Shown here: positions 58,266 to 64,000 of the stretch, in pieces
How positions within the stretch are numbered: position 1 is the first letter of the stretch
Layout: every line of letters starts with the position of its first letter
Source of the DNA: Membranipora membranacea
Lineage: Eukaryota; Bryozoa; Gymnolaemata; Cheilostomatida; Membraniporidae
Direction: 5' to 3'
DNA length: 64,000 nucleotides
Assembly (NCBI GenBank): GCA_914767715.1
Contig: OU612071.1
Location: forward strand, 8,849,493-8,913,492
The notes under the pieces: generated by a model
The model's input: only the letters and a program-made list of their open reading frames with translations
Database searches by the model: none
What the model was told of the DNA's origin: nothing
Position numbers and translations under genes: made by a program

Positions 58266-59479
58266 CATTGCTTAAATAACTGAAAAAAAACTAATTGCTA
58301 TTTTCCACAATTTTCATTTTTTTATTATTTTTATTTGCCCTATGAACTAGGGGTGGAACGACCTCTTGAGGCTGCAGTTGAATTGCGGATATTTGACCTT
58401 GGATTCAACCACAAACCGGATCCGATATGTGTTATGTCTGATGGAGATGATGTTTTAATCAACACTTAATTAGCATCATTTATCTCACTAAGAATGACAA
58501 GGAAGGAAGTATGATAGTCATTAATTTGTAGTTCAGATTAGATAATTGAGTTTGGCTGAAAGCACTCAGTGGTGATTAGCAGGCATTCAATACCTATCTC
58601 ATTTTCATAGCAATCTATATTGATTATATGATTTACTGGGGTAATATATGCACTTTTCTAATAGGACTGACCCTTTAATTCCTCATCAAAGTTTACGCAT
58701 GACCTCACGAGTTATCGGCTCAATCAGCTCAGGGAGTTACCTGCGCCTTTGAGTCTGAGCACTTAGACTAGGGTAATTAGTCATGTAATGGGAATGAAGG
58801 GTAACATATTTACAGCAGGATTAGCTACTTTACCATGCCTAATTGGCCAAACCTTCCTTTATGTTTACATATATAGTTGCACAAATGAAACTTTTCACAA
58901 ACCACAATACCTTGCTGATATACTGCATTACCTTTAAGGGTGAAGAGCATTTGAGTTATTTGCAGCATATTCCAGCACGCTATATGCGGAGAACTTGAGA
59001 CTATGTAGTAGCTTAAGAAGAGTGAAAAGTGAGTCAGTTCTTTAAGAGGTTCAGTTAGTAAAAGAAAACTAGCAGTAGAAGCAGGCTACAACAAAAAGTG
59101 CTAATATACTGAGAGTGAGAATACAATACTCGATACGTCAAGGCTAAACTTGCCATCCAGTTTTATGAAATATAAAATATATAAATAAAAATCCAGCTGT
59201 ACTGATTGATCCATCATAGAACTCTTTTTTAAACACCTGATTATATTCTATAAACTCCAACTTCTTTTTCCGCTGTGTAAGATTGTCTTGGCATGTTTTG
59301 GCCTTTTGAAAATGAAGACAGATCAAATGAGAAAGGTATGTTAAAGGCTTGAATCAGGTCTCATTGTTTAGGGACTGCATGTGATAAAATTTGTGTCACA
59401 CGAAAGTCTTCAAACGATGTTGACTTTGATGTCACCTGGATGATCAAAAATGCAGGCGTAACCTGTAAATTGCTTCTGA
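58266..59479. other. Spacer, no gene seen
   Basis: AT-rich sequence. A 60-codon minus-strand frame near 59144-59326 has no support from splice sites or similarity. Confidence 0.35.
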
Positions 59480-59740
59480 TTAACAGTACATATCAGTGAA
59501 TACCAGAAAATGTTAGGATTTGGTTTACATAAGGTGGCAACAACTTTGGTACTTTTCTGCTTACAAATGAAGTACTGCCTCAAACTGCAAGCGCAATCAG
59601 CCCAATAATAGTGAAGGCGATCCCCCCTTGTTATGACACAATGTTCTGTGCTTGGATAACTAGGTTGACTGACTGCCCAAATACTTACTCAAAAATACAG
59701 GCCCTTTGTTGATCTGAAACTGAAACTGTTACTGAAACCC
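59480..59740 (-). pseudogene. Inverted, decayed CTLD exon 4 with 3' flank (CTL-12 type)
   Basis: Read on the minus strand, about 59719-59545 matches CTL-12 exon 4 from the N-x-G-P-V core through Y-W-A-D to the end (GAGCAAAAAAGTACC in CTL-12). 59530-59480 matches the CTL-12 3' flank (CCTAACATT...TGGTATTCACTG). Frameshifts and stops break it. It points away from CTL-12, only about 800 bp downstream of it on the minus-strand axis. Confidence 0.7.
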
Positions 59741-60169
59741 ATCTGAAACTGTAACTGCCAAGTTACTGGAATATAGAGAAAATTCTGATATCACCATCAA
59801 TGATAAACATTGCAAACAGACTCAGCAAAGTAATTTATGTGATGCCACAAAATCAAGGAGTGAGCGGGAGAAAATACCAGTTATATGATATCACATGTCG
59901 AGTTTGACAGTTTCTATCACGAAACAAACTGCTGTCTGACAACTTTAGCTACAGAATATATTTTGGAAGCAAAGTGACATCAAATCAAAGAAGTAATTCC
60001 AATACCTTAATATTTCAAGGATAAAGTTGTTACTGAGTCTAATTTGGCTTTTTGACAGCAGGGTCTGTTTATCATCAAGATTGAACTAGTTAAAGCAGTG
60101 ATTACGCTGTAAAAATAAGCAAACTTTAAAAATAAATCCTTATGGGGCACAAGTGGATTTGCGCATAAG

Positions 60170-60231
60170 ACGATCAGCCTTATTTAGGATGTGACATAAT
60201 ACGATCAGCCTTATTTAGGATGTGACATAAC
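60170..60231. repeat. 31-bp tandem duplication
   Basis: Two consecutive copies (60170-60200 and 60201-60231) of a unit starting ACGATCAGCCTTATTTAGGA, differing only in the last base or two. It lies about 320 bp upstream of the CTL-12 start codon. Confidence 0.85.
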
Positions 60232-60551
60232 ACAAGTTATTGTTGGTCGGAATATCCAATTCAAGGGCTTGTGTCTTGTAATAGATTAAAAACATCCTTA
60301 CAGCATTACATAACAAAGAGAAACCAACAATTGATATTGAATGTTCACTATAAGGTTTCCCCTTCAAGTATGATTTGTTATTTCCTTATATTTATATGAA
60401 TATCCTGTCACCCTAAACCGATCAAAAGTTGGGAATATCAAATTTCAAGGCTGCATCACAATCAAGTTTATGGTTCAGATGAGAGGTGTAGGAAATATTG
60501 GTTTAGGCAGGACTCCAGTACACCTCACATCGAAGGACAATGTGAGAGGAG

Positions 60552-62304
60552 ATGGACTTCATTGCAGAGAAACGGAGATCTAATCGGCAAACTACAGCCA
60601 TAATCAGTGCCCTTCTACTGGGATTTCTGCTAAATTTGGTTATACTTTGTGTTGTTGTCATTGGCGCGCTTCAAATCAAAGAACTTCAGACAAGGATTGA
60701 GTCCCTAGACAAGGTGAGTTGGCTGAAAGAAAAAAAGCATTAGATAACCTAGCTTGCTGGTTACATGATGTAACCATTACATGCCATCAAATCAGTGTAA
60801 CGTTTACACTATGATATCCAAACAAGGGTAGAAATTTTGTGCAAAGACAACTGCAAATCATAAGCTCATCCAGATAGTGTCTCGCTCATTGCGCTAATCA
60901 CAATGAATAAGGCAAAGCATTGAAGCTTATGTCAATACATGTTACAGTCAGCTGGTGAGTTTCATTAACTGAACCGCACTACATAATAAATGGCGACAGG
61001 GCGTGTGGGTTGCATTGTAAGATATCATTTATCACCGTCTTCACACGTCAATCTCAGTCAAACACTGAATGTTTGGCAAAATCAAGGTTTTTTCACGCAC
61101 CTACAAATGTATCACTTCATTTAGATTCGTGGGACCACAGAAGATACACGCATAGAAAAAAGAGAAGTTTCATCATTATCAGAAACAAGTCTTCAATCAC
61201 TACTGCTGACTAAGCTCCAGGACCGCATTTCTGATGTACATGTTAAGTGTCAAGTTGGGGATTCGGATCTCCAGCGTGAAATCTCTGCTCAGGCCACTAA
61301 ACTCAGGGATGAGATGAAATCAGAAAGTTCAGATGTTCAGCTTCAGATCAGCACGGAACTCGGTACTGTCAGAAGGAGTATCCAGCAAATCAACGAGACT
61401 GTCTATCGTTATCATGGCTTCATTGCAGGTAATCCACATTTTCCATTCAAGGGATAAAGAGGATTCAATCAAGTCTGCGTCGATCGATGGCAGATTGCAC
61501 CCCTTGTTATGGGAAATACTTGAACATAGATGGAATGTGAAAGATTTGAGTTTCTTTTGCTCACAATATTTTGGAACAAAATATTATTCACTTTTCACCT
61601 TGTATGTTTTGCAGATATCACTTGTGCATCTGGCTACAGACTGAATCCATATCGAGGTACATGCACAAGATTTGTGATGACAGCTCTCAGCTGGTTTGAT
61701 GCTAGAGAAAGTTGTGAGAATGCTGGTGAATATCTTGCTACTTTTGATACTGTGGAGTCCGCTTCCTGGGTCAGGCACCAACAGCTTACTGCAGGTAATC
61801 ACTTGATGTGACCACCCAATACTTTGTGCATCATGTTTTAAATGAGTGTCTCAGGACTTGTTATTATCTCGAAATTCACCTTTGGTTTAATTTGTTTTGC
61901 ATCATTGTATAATTTTCACTTTGATTCTGAGTTGGCAGGTTATTCCTTAGTCGGGGAAAGAAAACTCAACGGCCACCCAAGTGCATGAGAAAACCTTGTT
62001 GACCCATAACCTTTCATGTAACTAATCAAGCCATTATGATTAGGAATGATAACAACTATTATCTATTTCAGGATGGACTGGACATGCCTGGATTGGGGGA
62101 AGGAAACTTGGCAATAGCCCCACGTTCAGATGGTATGGTGTCAATACTGGGCCTGTATCTTTGAGTTACTGGGCAGTCGGGCAACCTAGTAATCCAGACA
62201 CAGAGCACTGCATCACAACATGGGGGAACAGCCTTCACTTTTACTGGGCTGACTACAGTTGCAGTAGAAGACTGTACTTCATCTGTGAGCAAAAAAGTAC
62301 CTAA
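60552..62304 (+). CDS. CTL-12: divergent intact C-type lectin receptor, 292 residues
   Basis: The exons are 60552-60713, 61125-61428, 61615-61794 and 62072-62304, all open. The tail and membrane segment (MDFIAEKRRSNRQTT, then a leucine-rich helix) and the stalk (101 residues, with TKLQDRISDVHVKCQVGDSD and an N-E-T sequon) are clearly diverged from the other copies. Exon 3 is nearly identical to theirs, and exon 4 matches CTL-1, -6 and -8. The stalk keeps the V-K-C cysteine but lacks the VCGPN one. The CTLD has Q-P-S and W-A-D. Upstream sequence shares nothing obvious with the CTL-4 promoter. It looks like an older lineage whose CTLD exons have exchanged with the rest. No canonical AATAAA was seen in the near 3' flank. 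Confidence 0.92.
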
Positions 62305-63353
62305 GTTGTTGCCAACTTATGTATACCCGATCCTAACATTGTCTGGTATTCACTGTTTGTAAGAAAAAATATTACAGAACTCAGAATGACTTGTGAATTT
62401 GACAATTTTGGTTGTCACATCAATCCTTGAGTTGCCAGCAGGAAGCAGGCATACTTCAAATAAATATTTGCAAGCCAATATGAAGTCCTACAAAGGTGCA
62501 ATCATAAGTTTAATAATCAATAATTGCTAATCAACTCTAAATGATCTCAGAGAGCTAGTTTCCTGTGGGAACAACAAGATCTCAAAGAAGATTTCAGTAG
62601 TAAATTTGATCAACACCCAAACGACCCAGAAATCAAACATCAACTACAGTCTAAGGACCCATTTTTTGTTGTTGCGACAAATGGCCGTAGGTATACCCAA
62701 TCGTTCTCTATCATGGTCATAAACTTCACACAATGTAGCTGCAGTACTCAAAATCAAATCTTACCTCACAAAAAAGTGGGATCTGACAAAGTCTCCGTAC
62801 AAGACTGTCAAAGTAATCCGGGCGGTACAGAATTTTGAATTCATCAGGGAGATACAATGCATTTGCTTCATGTAGGCGTAAGCAAATAATTATTAGCTAT
62901 GCTAGACATAGAAAAGCACCGAAAGATATCCAGTGTCACTTTCATTATACAACATAAACACTTTCAGTGACCTGCCATTGTCAAACACAGGCTGCAAGGC
63001 CTCCTCCATACAAGGGTTCTATAACCATGACACACCGACAGGATAGACCAAAGTACGGAGAACAAGATGAAATTGTGATGCTTTAATTTGAGAAATAGGA
63101 AGGGACAGGTTGGTCGTTTGTTATCAGTAACTTTGATGATTATACTCTCAATTAATGAGCGTCATTATATGGGTCAGGTAATTGATCACAAAATTAGGCC
63201 TTCCAAGATTACATCACCATAAGGTAGGTATCATGCTCCAAATATCTGATAATAACAAGCAAGCTGGTGCTTCACATGCCGGCCCACATACAACAAGCCT
63301 ACTCAGGTGCATATACCAGACACCAGTCTACCTGAATCCCTGACTGAGCAAAG
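62305..63353. other. Spacer and 5' leader of CTL-13
   Basis: 62305-62980 matches the spacer after CTL-1. 62985-63353 is the CTL leader, with a decayed TATA region (CCATACAAGG) and a broken MGRDR-type upstream frame. No other gene is seen. Confidence 0.5.
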
Positions 63354-64000
63354 ATGGATGTTTCAGTAGAGAAACGTGGTAGACCTGATCGTCAAAGTAA
63401 AGTCATAGTCGGCGCATTTACTCTGGTCTTCCTGCTGATAGCTGTAATGTTTTGTGTCGGTGGTATTGGTGCTCTTCACATCAAAGAGCTTCAGGATAGG
63501 ATTGAGAGCTTAGAGAAGGTCAGTTTGTATTTATATTTGAAGACTACCCAAAGAACAACGCATATTATGATAAAGTTGTTCACCATGACATCCCAAGGCA
63601 GAGAGTGGGAGTTGCCTTTCCTTATGGGATACAATTTTACCACCATCAATAATTCATGCGATGTCGAACATCAAAAATTTTTCTCATGCAAATCTGACAC
63701 AACTTTATCATGAGTAACTGCCATAATTTAACATGCTTTGGTCTTTGAGTACCATTATTTAATGGGATGGCTGCATACTTAGAAAATGACTTCTCAAGCA
63801 GTAATTAACATGACGTCCAACTATAATGTTAACCTTAAAATAGGACAATTATATGGAATTTTTTTCAACAATTTGGTTGCACTTGCGTGTGAACAACTAT
63901 TATAAATGATGTCCTGTTTCAGGTTTGTGGGCCCAATCAAGACAATCCGATTGACAGACGAGAGGTCCTATCATCATCATCTTTATCGTCGAACCAAGAC
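63354..64000 (+). CDS. CTL-13: 5' part of a C-type lectin gene, cut by the window edge
   Basis: Exon 1 is 63354-63518, open, starting MDVSVEKRGRPDRQSK and followed by the standard membrane helix. Exon 2 begins at 63923 after TTTCAG and is open to the last base shown (VCGPNQDNPIDRREVL and a serine run). The start ATG is followed by GAT, as in the ACG-GAC and ACA-GAC copies, which suggests that ATG-GAT/GAC was the ancestral start. Integrity of the rest is unknown. Confidence 0.85.

Noticed and set aside
1-64000. CRISPR array, bacterial operon or plasmid features
   Set aside because: No regularly spaced short repeats, Shine-Dalgarno-led gene runs or bacterial genes are present; the genes are intron-rich.

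Overview
This window is animal (metazoan) nuclear DNA. It is AT-rich, its genes have several GT-AG introns, there are many transposon remnants, and there is no operon structure. The proteins (single-pass type II C-type lectins and a DUF4806-type protein) and the element types (hAT and TA-flanked MITEs, a tRNA-headed SINE, a CR1/Jockey-like LINE) suggest a marine invertebrate. I cannot name the species from the sequence.

The main content is a tandem array of C-type lectin receptor genes, all on the + strand, numbered CTL-1 to CTL-13 here. The ancestral gene has four coding exons. Exon 1 (165 nt) encodes a short basic cytoplasmic tail and a transmembrane helix. Exon 2 (337 nt) encodes a coiled-coil stalk. 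Exons 3 (180 nt) and 4 (about 233 nt) encode the two halves of a C-type lectin domain (CTLD). Intron phases are 0-1-1. Four copies look intact: CTL-4 (25033-26920), CTL-9 (41955-43745), CTL-11 (52644-54531) and the divergent CTL-12 (60552-62304). CTL-7 is spoiled by one splice-acceptor change. CTL-13 runs off the right edge. The others are pseudogenes, half-genes or orphan last exons, including two exon-4 copies in reverse orientation. This is classic birth-and-death evolution of a receptor cluster. A role in recognition or immunity is inference.

Layout: 1-2554 is CTL-1, broken by a hAT MITE. 4513-5271 is CTL-2, which has only exons 3-4. 5332-19486 is a 14.2-kb insertion with 20-bp terminal inverted repeats and a TA target duplication; it carries a multi-exon DUF4806-type gene (12259-18287) and nested MITEs. 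19490-24080 is the CTL-3 pseudogene with an inverted exon 4 and an orphan exon 4'. 24445-26920 is CTL-4 with its promoter, followed by a LINE (27391-28714) and older repeat debris. 29430-41000 holds CTL-5 to CTL-8 with their orphan exons 4'. 41460-43800 is CTL-9. 44200-51340 is mostly repeat debris, with a 204-bp palindrome and minisatellites. 51344-54600 holds orphan exon CTL-10 and intact CTL-11. 54797-55081 is a SINE. 55200-57270 is a minus-strand retroelement remnant with zinc knuckles. 57512-58126 has two minus-strand exons of an unknown gene. 59480-59740 is an inverted CTL relic. 60552-64000 holds CTL-12 and the start of CTL-13.

Several insertions are datable because paralogous empty sites lie in the same window. 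The retroelement remnant sits at the same place downstream of CTL-4, CTL-9 and CTL-11, so it predates their duplication. The LINE, the SINE and the 14.2-kb element are each found in only one copy and are younger.
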